A DNA stretch of 64,000 nt from Auanema rhodensis. Lineage: Eukaryota > Nematoda > Chromadorea > Rhabditida > Rhabditidae. This document shows positions 1 through 13,100 of this stretch, one piece after another. Below the pieces are notes generated by a model. The model was not told where the DNA came from. It ran no database searches and was given only the letters and a program-made list of their open reading frames with translations. The stretch lies in the NCBI GenBank assembly GCA_964057225.1, contig OZ059898.1, forward strand, positions 5,022,001 to 5,086,000. The letters run 5' to 3'. The position numbers were made by a program, and so were the translations under genes. Each line of letters begins with the position of its first letter. The stretch's first letter is position 1.

Positions 1-909
1 AAATAATTTTCAATGAAAAAGAATAATTGAAAAATAGAAATAAAGATATGATCTCAATGATTTAAACGTTTTAGAAATAATGATTATCATTGGATTATTC
101 AAGTATTTATTCAAATTTGGAAAGAAGGATCGTAGTAAATTAGTTTTATGTTGATGAGGGATGATTGGGGGGGGGGGGGGTTCTGTACTAGAACTAGAGC
201 TATGATCACATAGAAAGAAGGAGTAGGAAACAGAGAGCTCTCTCTGTTTATGTTTCGAATAAACTTAAATCTACTCATATTGAAAGAAATCTTATTGAGA
301 AGGGATATTAGCTGAGAAATTAAAAGAGAGAAAGAGAGTGAAAGAGAAAGAGAGAGAGAAAGGGCAAGATAGTCTGGAAGAAGAAGCTCATGACACGATT
401 TCGCATCTGCTATGATTTTTATGAAGAAAAAAACCAACAAATTTCATAATAGTATAGTTGTAGAATCTTCGAATAATAATATTAAAGAATAATTTGTTAG
501 AAATTGATCGAAATTGTAAGACGATTGATGTATGAGAGTGAATTAAGCTAAAAAGATTTTATATTTCACCCTTCGTCTAGCTTACTCGTTCTTATTCTGT
601 TTCCTGAGCTTTTCTTTCTCTTCTTCAGTTTCTGCCTTATATGACACTCTTGTGTGTACCAGCAATTGCACAGACAGCAAGTCTCTGATTCGCGAATATG
701 CAGCAGGCTTCACGTGAAATCTGAGATGTGGAGACCGTCAGGCTATTTCAATGTGCTCAGCCGTTCCCACTCGTCGCTTTTTCCGTTGTCTTCTTTCCGT
801 TTCAATCTTCCCAGTTAGCAAAATTCAAATACATATATGTTCATGGAATAGAATAGAAGTTGCTTAACATATAAATAGTAAGTTTATTCAAAAATGAATA
901 AAGAAAGAT

Positions 910-913
<4 letters not shown>

Positions 914-944
<31 letters not shown>
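914..944. repeat. (GA)n microsatellite
   Basis: An almost pure GA dinucleotide run of about 31 bp inside a longer purine-rich stretch (about 900-960). Confidence 0.9.
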
Positions 945-948
<4 letters not shown>

Positions 949-2735
949 GAGAAAGAGAGTAACGTTGTTATAAGGAAAAAGATCAAAACGAAGATGAAAC
1001 ATAAGATATTATATGAATGGTTGAACTATTATCCAGAACTCAAACAACAACGTCATTGAGCATGTAATCTCAATATCTTCTCATAGATATCCATTTAATA
1101 CTGAAAATACAATTTAGAGAACAATATTTTTTAATTTATTTATTTTCTGATTAGTTTTTCATAAGATTTCCACATTTTTAAAACTTGAAAAGCTAAGATT
1201 TCATGTGCAAAATGAAGTTGCAAGTGCAATTATCCTATATTTCCGAACACCTGGTGGCATATACTAGATTGCGTGACAAGCTTGATCTCCAACAGTAATA
1301 AGAAGTTGACATGCCAAATCTAGAAATAGAAAAGAGAAATATGAAGAGAATTGTGAACAAAAAGAAAAAGAGAAAGAGAGAAAGTATTATAGAGAGATAG
1401 GATAGAGGGAAAAGACACAATTGTCTGGATGAAGAAGCTCTCTAGAGCAGAGCTTATTGAGTAATATTGAAGAATTTATTATCATAAATATAAATAATTC
1501 CATTTTTTTATTCAATTAATTCCTTTTTCTTGGTAAAAAAAATTTGTTTCGTTGTATACAATTTGATTTTTGTTGTTTATTTTAACAATTAATTCATTTT
1601 TTTCATTAAATTCACCTTATTTCAGTTTGATACTTTCGTAAATGCACTTTCCCAGGAAGATCAAATAGAAATGTCAACAGACATTTTGAAAAAAAAAGAT
1701 TTTGAGTTTTATTCAAATTTCTTTTGCAAAAGAAAAAATAATTTCGTTTTTCTTCAATTTTTTAGTTTTTCACAATTTTTATATTCAACTTAATTACTTT
1801 TAAACTTTATCTATCTATTATCTAACGATTCTTAAAATATTTATTTGTTAACTTTTAATTCGTTTTCAATTACTTTTCTTTCGTAAATTTCTTAAAATTA
1901 TTGTTTTTTAACAGTTGCTTCATCGACTTTTACGACAAAAATCTTATATCATCTCTTGTAAAATGTTTCCGATAACATACATGATTATATATATATATAT
2001 ATATATTATTGGTATCTTATATATTTTCCAGATTATCTATATCATTTTGTATTTTTTTTGTTTTTATTTATTATAATTATTTAGAATATTTATGTCTATA
2101 TTTGTATAATTAAGATTCGTTTTTCAATTTTATTTGAAAGTTTGTTTGAAGTTTTAATGATGTTACAACTTTTATTTCATTATTTGCTTTTAAAATAAAT
2201 ATCTATGAATGCATGTTTTAATTCTTAACTATTTCTATAATAAACAATACAAATCTTATATATTTCATTTGTATTTGAATGTATATATATATATACTCTT
2301 GTTACTATGGCAACTACAACTATATCAATCTACATACAGTATATTTTCAGAAAAAATTTTATTCACAGGGATAAGTAAGTAAAACACATTGTTATAGAAA
2401 ATTTCTTTATAAAATACTATGATCGAAAATTAGTATTAAAATATGTCCAAAAGCTAAATTTTAAAAAATCTGGCTTTCGTCAGCTGCCTTGCAGCACAAC
2501 ATCTTTGATTGAAAATTTTCACAAAGGTGGACTTCTGAAAGCAAGAAAACTATTGGTTTTAATCAGACAGAGAGCTGAAGAAAAATGAGCCACTTTCAGT
2601 AGATTACTGTAGAATATTTGTCATCAAAAAAATTTCCTATATTACTTACTATTTCTATAGTTAGGGAGAGAGAGAGAGAGGGAAAGAGATATAAAGAGAA
2701 GCATATATAGATATTTATAAATTTATAAAATTTTG

Positions 2736-2741
2736 TTTATT
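2736..2741 (-). terminator. Polyadenylation signal AATAAA of the large minus-strand gene
   Basis: On the minus strand a perfect AATAAA lies about 105 nt downstream of the TAA stop at 2846-2848. This is a normal distance for a nematode 3' UTR. Confidence 0.55.
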
Positions 2742-2845
2742 GAGTCCTTATTGGCATAAGTAGAGAATCACGGAATTCATTTTCCAATCTGCCCATATCA
2801 TCTTCATGACTAAAATATATAAATAAATAAATAAAATTATAATAA

Positions 2846-5800
2846 TTACCGTCTATATCCGCCGGAACGGTTTACTTCATCCCAATCAGCGTAGCTTCTT
2901 GATTTACTTACAGGTCGATAGTGATCACGTTCACGTTCACGTTCACGTTCAGATCTAAGTAGAAGAAATTAGTTTGAAAAAAGAAAATTAAAATTAGAAA
3001 AAGACAGAAATAAAAATTAGTTATAAAGATATAATAAGCATGATTAAAAGCAAATAATCAATATCTAAACCTATCATTCATACAACTTTCACTCTATTTT
3101 TACTAATTTATATAAAATAAATATATAAATTAAAAAATGAATAAAGAAAATATAAAAAAAAGGAAAAAAGAATCTCTCATACGATATAAAATTAAAAAAA
3201 AAAAGAATTTATTTCTTTATAGTTATAGATATAGAAGTATGTATATTTATATATTTGACTTAGAATATAAAACAATACGTATATCTATTTGTAATAAAAA
3301 TATATAAAAAAACATTAAAAATTTGAAAAATGTCTGTTAATAACATTGTATTTAATTCCAATTTCATGAAAAAATTATATGAGAAATGACAGATGAAATC
3401 ACAATTACGCGGATAGACTCATGATGTATGGATGACGATGTGAATGAAGAAGAATAAAAGATTCTAATACCTTCGTGGCAGAGTTGGAGGGAACTCTATG
3501 AATGGCGATTGTTGGCTTCCACGACGGTGTGATGATAGGGATCTTCTATCATATCCATCACCGTTAAATACATCTCGAGTTGAATAACTCTTATGCATAC
3601 TACGATGTCCATTAACGTTCTCACGAACCTTTAAGAATTTAATGTTAAATATATGATATAGTAAATAAATATTTATAAAATTTATTATATTATACTTACA
3701 TCTCCATTTGGAACATATTTAAGTTCACCACGACGAAGAGAATCGGATAAACTTCCATATCGAGCATGTGCAATTCCACGACCGAATTGATCATCTTCGT
3801 ATCGCTTTAAATAAATATTTTATTATATGTTTTTATTAATTTATAACATACTCCTCCTGCATTATCATAATCACGTCTTGTGGTTACATGACGAGTATAC
3901 TGTTCATGAGATGATGGAACGTATCCATTACCACCTCTTGAAAGTGAGCTACTACGAGCACCTAAATCATAATAATTTTAAAAAATAATATAAAAGTTTG
4001 AGAAGCTTGTATAGGTTTGATTCAAAGCTGAAGCTAAATTAAACATAAATTATTATAAATTTAATGAATTAAATGAATAGATTTTATATTTTTGATATAA
4101 TTTATAAACATAAATATAGATATAATATCTATTCATTTAATTTTATATTAAAATTAATAATATAATTATGTTAGCGATATACATTGATGTGTTAGAAAAT
4201 CTATGCAGGACAGTGCATATGTGAAGGCTAGCTGATGTGGTTTAGGAAGGCGATCTGAGCAGCATAGGCTTCATACGTACGATGATTTTGACGGCGAACT
4301 TCATCTGCAGCTTCATAGGCTTCACGAACAACTTTGTCGATCTCGTCCTGAGTCATGGCACGGTTTGAATACTCGTAAACTTGGTGTGGACGTGGTAACG
4401 AGGCCACACGTCGCTCTACAAAGACGAAACACCACAATCATCACAAACATAATTTCAGAATATAAAAATTACGTGAACTTTCACGTAATTTCGTGAAACA
4501 CACGCGAATATGAAAATCAAAAGTGCAAACCGAGGACAACCGAACAACCCACAGAATGTAAACTCGTAATAATTCCCATACAAAGAAGTAATTTCCCATT
4601 AGATATTATATGGTTTTTTTTTCAAAATTATAATATACCTGTATAGTAACCACCATTTTCTCCCCAAGCACTAGAATGATGACGTGAGGATGAATGATGA
4701 CGACTACGATGATCACGACGTTCCTATAACATTTTTAAATTAGTTGGAACTATATGATATCATGTTATACCTTGCGACGAACACGACGCTCAATTTCTTC
4801 AGTTCGTCGTGTTTCCTCAATTCGTTGAACAGTCTCAGTTACAGTTGGCTAGAATAGAAAAGAATATTCAAATATCTCAGATGGTATATACCTTAGCAAC
4901 AACATTGCTTTGGCTTCTCTGATACTTGCTATGTTCCATAACTTGATTATGGTTTGAAGGGTACATCATCTGCTCACGTGATTCAAGTTCACGACGCTTC
5001 ATGATGCTTCTTGGCTTATCATCCTATAAGGATGTCATCAAAACATTATAATGACTATGTTTCATTTAGACTTATTAATAAAATAATAAACAAAACTATT
5101 TTTTTTCTTCAAAAATTCAAAAAATATTTTAAATGAAAAACGTGCACCAAAATTCTTTGAATTAACTTTCAAAACTTAATTATCATCTCGATTGAACGCC
5201 AATTCAAAGAACTTTGTCAATGGAAAAATTAAACTAAAGCTAGGCTAGAAAAAAAAAGTTAAATATAAGCTGAAGCTGGTTCTTTAAGCTGTAGATTGAA
5301 CCTTGATTTGTAATAGCGTTGGCATTGAAACACTCCTCATCTCATCATGCTCCTCGCTCAGAAGATTTTTGATTTGTGTTGAACGTTTCTTCTTCTTGCT
5401 CTGAACTTTAACTTCTTGATCAGTTTGTGATGAATCAGCTACAGAAGCTAGATCTGCTGGCATGTACGGCCATAAATTTTTCTGAAAGCCAATAGCTGGA
5501 CGTTACGAGGTTAGAAAAGCGGAAAAAAAGGAAAAAAAGAAAGAAAGCTATGCTAAATATATGAAAAAGCTTAGTATTTTATTATAAATTATATAATATT
5601 AAAACTAATAAAACCCAAATAAAACTTAAAAACCCAAAATTTTGTTTAATAAACTTAAAATAATCAAACGATATATACTATAACCAGAACTAATATTGTA
5701 GATTAAGGGAGGAGGGATCTAAGGGGATAAGGGAATATGCATCAACTCAATTCCTACCTTTAAGATATCTTCTCCAGCACCATTAACGGAAACTACCGAT

Positions 5801-7065
5801 CGTGGGGAGAAATTTTGAGTGGCAAACTGCCAAGTAGCTGTAGATACATCCTGAAAATGGTTAAACTTGTATCAGAACAAAGCTGCTAGAAGGTTGACCA
5901 AGTTAGATTAGATATAACAGAACCATTATCCCAACAAAACTTTGTTTTTTTAAAATTATTAAATAAACCCATAGCACTACCAAAATATAGTAAAACTTTT
6001 TTAATTTCATATGCTTTAAAGTTTCTGATAACGCAGAGGCAAAAAGCTGAAAGAGCAATAGCATTAATGAAATCTTTTCTTCCTTATCGTTTGTTTTATT
6101 AATTTTAGAAAAAGATTTGTAGAAGAAAAGCTTGCAAGCTGAGCATACAGCTTGAATAGTAAGAATCACAGCAACCATGTTAGTTTAAAGAATTTTCTAG
6201 TTGATTGTTGTAATCAGTGCAGATGATATGGAATTTTTGGATATGTGAAGACTATACGCTACCGTTGCATATCCCGAACGATCCTGAGCTGTTGTTGTCG
6301 TATCCACAGAATTACGTGATTCTAGCAATTCACGTGAGTATTCCTTAAATATGAAGCATATAGATTAGATTTGCATTTCAAACATATTAGTTCCAATATA
6401 ATTTCAAAATAAAATAATCTATTCTATCCGGATAAAAAACTAGTGGAAGCACACACATGTCAGCATGTCGTCCAGGCAATGCTTCAAGCTTAAAAGCATA
6501 AGCATACTCTTACCTTGTAGGCAGCAGGCACAGGTTCAGGATTTTTTTTAATAATCTCAGAGTCAATAAGCTTGTAATTTGCACGTCTTTCACGTGATCG
6601 TTCCAGAAGTTCATCAGCTTGACGTCCAAGTCGATCCAACTCTTCTGTCTGGACAAAGCGAAAGAAAAAGCTGATTAGATTAATAACACTCAGAATTTGA
6701 AGTTAGTTTGTATTGGAATTTGAACTATAGGAATAGTTTACTAAGCTCTAAAGTATTGGAATAATAATCTTGGTTGTGGGTGGAAAATAATACTAAATAG
6801 CTCTGTAATAAAGCATGAATAAGTTTTGTTCAAGCAAAACATTTGGTTAAATAAAATGAAAGGCTTTTAAAGCTTGGAGAAAGGTTTAGCTAAAATTGGA
6901 ATACAAATTCCGATATAATCATTTCATATGTTGTATAAAATATAAATACAAGATCTCACCTTAGGTGGTTGTTGAGCAGCCTGAAATATTCTTCAATGAG
7001 ATAAAATAAATTAAACATTTATATAACATATATTATACAGACAGACACACACATACACACACACA

Positions 7066-7101
<36 letters not shown>

Positions 7102-10100
7102 GTTTTATTAATTTTTTTACTTTTTGAAAACAAACAAAATATAATTTAAAGCCTCTGACCCCTCTAAAAATTTGATTAAAGCTGAAATGAATATAAAAAA
7201 TTTTGATATATAATGTATATAACTTCACCTGTGATGTCGATATAAAAGCAGAAGCCAATAGCTATCTATATATAATTAGTATAAGTAAACAGCAGATTAG
7301 ATGAAAGGGAATAGGTAAAAGGGAAATATACAGTATAATGATAAAGATAGAGATATTAAAGAAGGATAAAAGGAGAAAAAACATGCGAAAGAAAGGAAAA
7401 ATACACCAAAATTATATTTCATTTTGATAAAAAATTGATTTTCTTCAATTATATCTTATTAAAATAGATTACATAATTAAAAAAAACATTTATAAAGAAT
7501 ATAATAACTATATGTAATGTTATAGAAATAATATTATTTATGAAAAAAAGAACACTATAAAGCGAAATTTTGTTTTCTTAAAACAGAATACGTAAACTAT
7601 TATATGCACATAGTATAAAATTTACTGAAATTCTCTCTTGAGGCATTTTATAAAACAACTATTATTATAATGTATAAGTAAACTAATAGAATATCAAAAA
7701 AAATGTTTTCGAATTTCATGATTGTACGGAGAAAACACAACATTTCGCTTTTAGGAGTAAACAAAAAGATTTTGTATTTTGAAGATATGTGAATATTATA
7801 ACTAGATATTTATGAATATATTCTTAAAGAAAACGTGGATTTGGGCTGAGCAAGCGCGGATCGCGAACACTGAAAATGTTAAAACTTAAGCTTTAAGCTG
7901 TGATATGCCTTGGTAGTACTATGACAATGCCGTACAAAATAACATGGTATTATGTCTGAAGCAACCAAGAAACACACTTACCTTTGCGTGCGCGATGGTG
8001 CTCGAGATGTCTGCGGTGTTACGTGCAGATTTTGAGTTGATTGAGCACGCTGAGCAGCTTCTGCTACTGTTCGAATCATGCGCTTGGTATTGCCCTGCTG
8101 AGGAGAGATAGCTCTCATATCTGCTGGCGGATCGGCAAGCTATAAGTAGCCAAGCTGAGAAAACTTTCAAAAAGCATGAAAAGGCTCCGAATCAGTTGAA
8201 AATAATGAGCTTAAGCGTTAATTAAAAATTGAAACTTACGCGGTATCCAGATGGCAGAGCTGGAGGAACGTAGGCGCGTGCCCGCTCATACGAAAGCGGA
8301 GTAGGAGACGGAGCAGTTGCTCGGGCTATGTGAGTCCGTGCACGCTGCGCATTTGGCGTGTCACCGCGTGGAGTCGGTGACAATGCCAACGTCGAAGCAG
8401 CTCGTGATTGAGACAACGAATGGCGAGATTGGCGCGATGAAGAGTGCTCCTGACGCGAATGTTGGCGTGAGCCTGAGCCCATACCAGTGGGTGTATCTAA
8501 GCGGGTCGATGCTACAGAATTTCGCCGAGAAATCTAAAAAAGCTTGAAGCATACTAGAACAGCAACCGCTGATGCGTTGAGAGCATGAAATGTGACCGAT
8601 CATGTATCAAGCTTACCTGTTGTCTAGACATATTATGTTCTGGACGATGTTGATGATGATGATGATGCTGTTGTGGATGGCTCTGATGATGATGCTGCTG
8701 GTGATGAAGCTGATGTTGACTGTGGCTTCGTCTCGACTGTGGCACTGGCAACGTCTGATCGTAATCCGGCGGAGGATACGGCACCGTGTGCGACTGCAAA
8801 CGAGCCAGGAAATGGAAGAAGCGTCAAGAGGGAGCATAAGGTTGAATAACAGCTCAATTTAGGGAAATATCAATTTGCCAGCAAACAAAAGGAAAAGCAA
8901 ACAAAAGCACATATACTGATATGCTAACAGCTTTACATATTTTGCATGAAACAGCTTTTGGTTTGAAAATAACAAGCGCAACAAAAGTTGAAAGAGCTTC
9001 TAGCGCAAAGTATAAGCAAGCAACGACATCAAAAGTTTCACAAAAAAAGTTTTTAAAGAAATATCATTTGTTTCACTTTCTCTGTTGGATGACCATCAAA
9101 ATATATTTCTAAACTCACGCTATCGACACTGTTAGCACGAGCTACAGATTGGCGTCCAGATTGGATGGCACCTTCAAACTGATTTAGACGACGTCGTACA
9201 TCAACATGCCGTGGCATTTCCTTTTCAACCAAAGTTGATGAATGTGGAGGTAATTCATATATCTTTTCCCAATCATTCAAATCTATTTATAATATATAAG
9301 TTAATTTGGTTATGATTATTAAACATACGTCGTAAGTCTGTTTGACTATGATGTTCACGTTTTAAACGATGATCAGTACTAACTGATCGTTCTGGATGCT
9401 GATAATCAGGTACTGAAAAGAATATTAATTTATATATTTCATATTAATATATTAATTATTTACATGGATCAATACGATGATAATTTCGTTGATGAATAAC
9501 TTCAACATCTTCATGTGATTGATTTACATTAATAGGAGATGCTAAGCCTTGAACGGATTGTGCACGACGTTTCACAACCTATAAACGCATAATAAGTTTT
9601 ATATCATTATTGTTAGTATTGCTAGTGTTTATGCAAATTATTATTTTGAAAAAATACCTTAATTGCATTAGGAGCATGTGGGAAAAATCCGCCGCTTGGT
9701 GTTTGACGCTCTTTCCGAAAAGCTGGCTTAGGCCTATGACTACCGTCAGCACTTGGCTGAAATTATTTGAAATTAATATATTGTATACTTAATATAATAT
9801 ATTCATACTTGTATAACATATTTGGTTTGACGTTTTGCTGGTTCATCTAATGGGCCAGTTCCACCGCCTCGTCGTGGAGACATTGGGGGACTACTGGTGG
9901 GCGTGAAGTTTTTACGTTCATGCCTGAAGCCAGGATCATTGATAACTGGAGCCCATTTGTATTCTCCATCATCCATATCGGCTCCGACAGGTATTCCAGG
10001 TCCAAAGTCAACTGGCTCCATCATCGCGCCAGGTTCCACACTTATGGGACGTCGTAACGTTGGCCACACATATGGTTTATCCGGAGGAGGCTGCCAGCGT

Positions 10101-13100
10101 TTTCCAGTTCGATGAATTTCCGGAGTATGCTCAGGTTTTTCGACAAAAGCTTCTCGACGCTGAATTTAAGAAAATAGTCAAGTTATATGAATTTAATAAT
10201 ATTACCTTTAATAAATCTACATCATATTGTTCTTTCTCTAATATCTCTTCTGAGGTTAAAATTTCATTTTTAGCTACATCGTTATGCTTCTCTACTACAT
10301 ATGTTCGCTTCCAAGTTGTGGCTGGAGTGGGTGATGTCATTTGTGGATCTATCATGTCCGACATGCTACTAATTGGACGAGTTTCAAACACACGCACATT
10401 GTGTGGTCCGGGTGGCCCAGGATCCTAAAAATATTTTATTCTATTCTGTATTTTGATAAAGCTTTACCGTATAGCCTTGTTGTGGAACAGGCTGAGGTGG
10501 AGGGGTAGGTGAATAGAGCTGTTGATGCGGTTGTTGTGACATTGGACCATTAATCGTATGCTGCATCTGATTTGCCGGTGAAGCTGGATAGTCGGATTGA
10601 TCCATCATCGGCACAGGAGATGTTACTCCGTGCTGTTGCTCATATAACCGTTGTTGTTGAATTTGCATTGCCATGATCTGCTTTTGCATGGAGATCATTC
10701 GTTCTTCCTCACGGCGTCTCATCGCTTCACGTTCCATTGCTTTCTGGCGACGAAGCTCATCAATACGTTCGGGATCAGCCATGTTGCGAGCCATAACCGA
10801 CTGTGACCGTGGTCGATGAGAATTTTCAGCGATTGGTGGCCAGACAACAACAGAGGGTCCTCGTTCATCCTTAAATAGAATGTTTAATAAATCAATTATC
10901 TATTATGTGTAATACTTACCTGACGTGGATAGTGTCTGTCAAGTTCAATCTCAGAAGCACTCATTTGCTTCATCTGATGCAGTTGAGATGAAGCAGATTG
11001 ATGCTGTTGTACTTCATGATGATCGTATTCGTAGCGCGCTTGATGAGGTGATTGATGAGAGCCTTGATGGGAGCCATGATGAGGAGCAGACTGAGAATGG
11101 GGATCAACTTCCTCAATACGGAAGAAAGGTCCGTTGAATGATGCTACAGGCTGTTTTCCAGATGCACTGTGTGGTTTCTGCTGACGATGTTTTTGAAGAT
11201 TTTCTTGCATTATACGGTAACGCTCTTCTTCAGGGAGGTTCTATAATTCAATTTTAGGTATAAGGTATGAATAGAGATTGGTGAAGTTCAAACCTGGAAC
11301 GATGTGCTATGCGGACGCATTGCTTCTTGGCTACTTGCTGACGATGGAGCAGGTAACTGTGGAGGAGGTGGTGCAGGTACGGATGATGTATGTGCTTGGC
11401 TACGAAGATTACCGTTCGTATGTGATGATTGTTGATGATACTCTTCACGGTATTCGGATCTATGTTGTGCAAACTGTTGATGATGTTGATTACTATAAGA
11501 AATTTTGTAATAAATATAACATATAGTTAATATTCAAACCTGCTATACTCGTATTGTTGATGTTGTTGTTGTTTAAGAATGGATCGTGGTTGTTGACCTG
11601 GAGGCGGACTCATCAATCGTTCAGGATAGTCTTCTTCAGGATCACGTACAACCTAGAATGATAATAAGATTAATTATGAGCATATTTAATTATATAAAAT
11701 TTAAATTATACGTTATTTATAAAAAATATAAATTTTTTTTTAATTATAAATGAATATTAAAACAAGGAAGTAATAATATTATAATGTTATATATGTTAGA
11801 GTTGAAAGCATGCTTAGGTTATACTATACTAACCTGGTAACGTTCAGATGCTTTTACGTTCACACTAACAGATGAAGGTTGAATCGGATGATTTTCGTAT
11901 ACGATGCGTTCCGAAGGGCGATCAGATGGCTTGTGCTCACTAGCTATGTTATCCGTGCTACCAGGCGGATAAAGAAGCTGTAAATGTAAGTTCTAGAAGT
12001 TTGTTATTGAAAGAAACATTTTTTGTTGTTTAATTGAAATATTATGAAGAAAGCTTGAGAGATATAGCGAAAGGTAAAAGAGAAGTTACATAGCGTTCAT
12101 AGAGAAAACTTTTAAAATTACATTAGAATAGTCTATATTTCTAATATTAATTATAATAAAAATAGTTCATAGAACATATAGACTAGCATCTCTTTCGAAA
12201 AAGCAAAACTCTATTACTTCAAGAACAAAGGTAAAGGAAATGGTAGGTGGTCACGAAAACTTGGATTAACGCTATCGATTGGGAACGCTCAATGATCAAG
12301 AGTTATGTCAAGTTTCAGAGAAGAAAGAGAAACAATAATTTTAAGAAAAGTAGAAAATAGTAAAAAGGTAAGAGTGAATAAGATGAAGCTGAAGCAATAC
12401 TTTGGTAATTTTGATGAAAAAATAATAATTGACAAACTATTGAAATGAAAAACAAACCTGTGATCGTGAACGTTGCTTCTGAAGATTTGTTGAATGAGAT
12501 GGCGGTGGTGGAAGTGGTGATGTATTTGTTGATGGATGATTCTGATATTGTGAATCAACGTCTTCAGGTATGGGTGGAGGAGGAGGTGGTAGAGGTGGAT
12601 CGTGTCGTGGACGGCTCAGCGACGATGTGGATGGTGAAGGCTGTATATCTTGGGACCAACTGGCTCGACGTTCCTAAATAGTTTCCATAATATGAAGATT
12701 ATAAAGAAAAGATAAATCTATTTGTTTATATCTTTAACTACATATATTTTATTTATCTTTATGAATTAATCTTTGATACTTATAATGAATAGTTCTATCA
12801 AGATCAAATGAATTCTATCCTCACTAAGACTCGAGCACCGGTGGTGTATGGACAAGTCAATGAGACAAGTTGAAAGACTATGATCACAAGAAATCACGCA
12901 TGTTATCTAGCAAAAACTGAAGCAAACAGCTTCTCTTGATCTAGTTCAAGATGCACGTCGTGTAGCTACACAAATCTTAATTTCAAAATCTTTTTTTCTC
13001 TTTTGTATTACTACGTTGATGAATGCTTGTGATGCAAAGTCAATATAATACAAAGTCTTCATCTCAATAATAACAAAGAAAAAATGATTTTTTGTTTTTA

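Larger units (their letters stand above)
1..2845. other. Intergenic region, no firm gene
   Basis: Very AT-rich DNA downstream of the large minus-strand gene. It contains a poly-G run (about 167-181), a GA microsatellite (914-944), an AT dinucleotide run (about 1986-2006) and one conspicuous GC-richer island at about 640-800. The island has short open frames on both strands but no identifiable product. Nothing else was recognised. Confidence 0.6.

Noticed and set aside
2846-2960. SoHo-domain (sorbin/vinexin) assignment from the HYRPVSKSRSYADWDEV segment
   Set aside because: Only a short resemblance to the sorbin homology region; no SH3 domains are present and the position is C-terminal instead of N-terminal.
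8222-8862. Plus-strand frames opposite the large gene's Ser/Arg and His/Gln exons
   Set aside because: Met/Leu-rich shadow frames caused by CAT/CAG trinucleotide repeats on the true coding (minus) strand.
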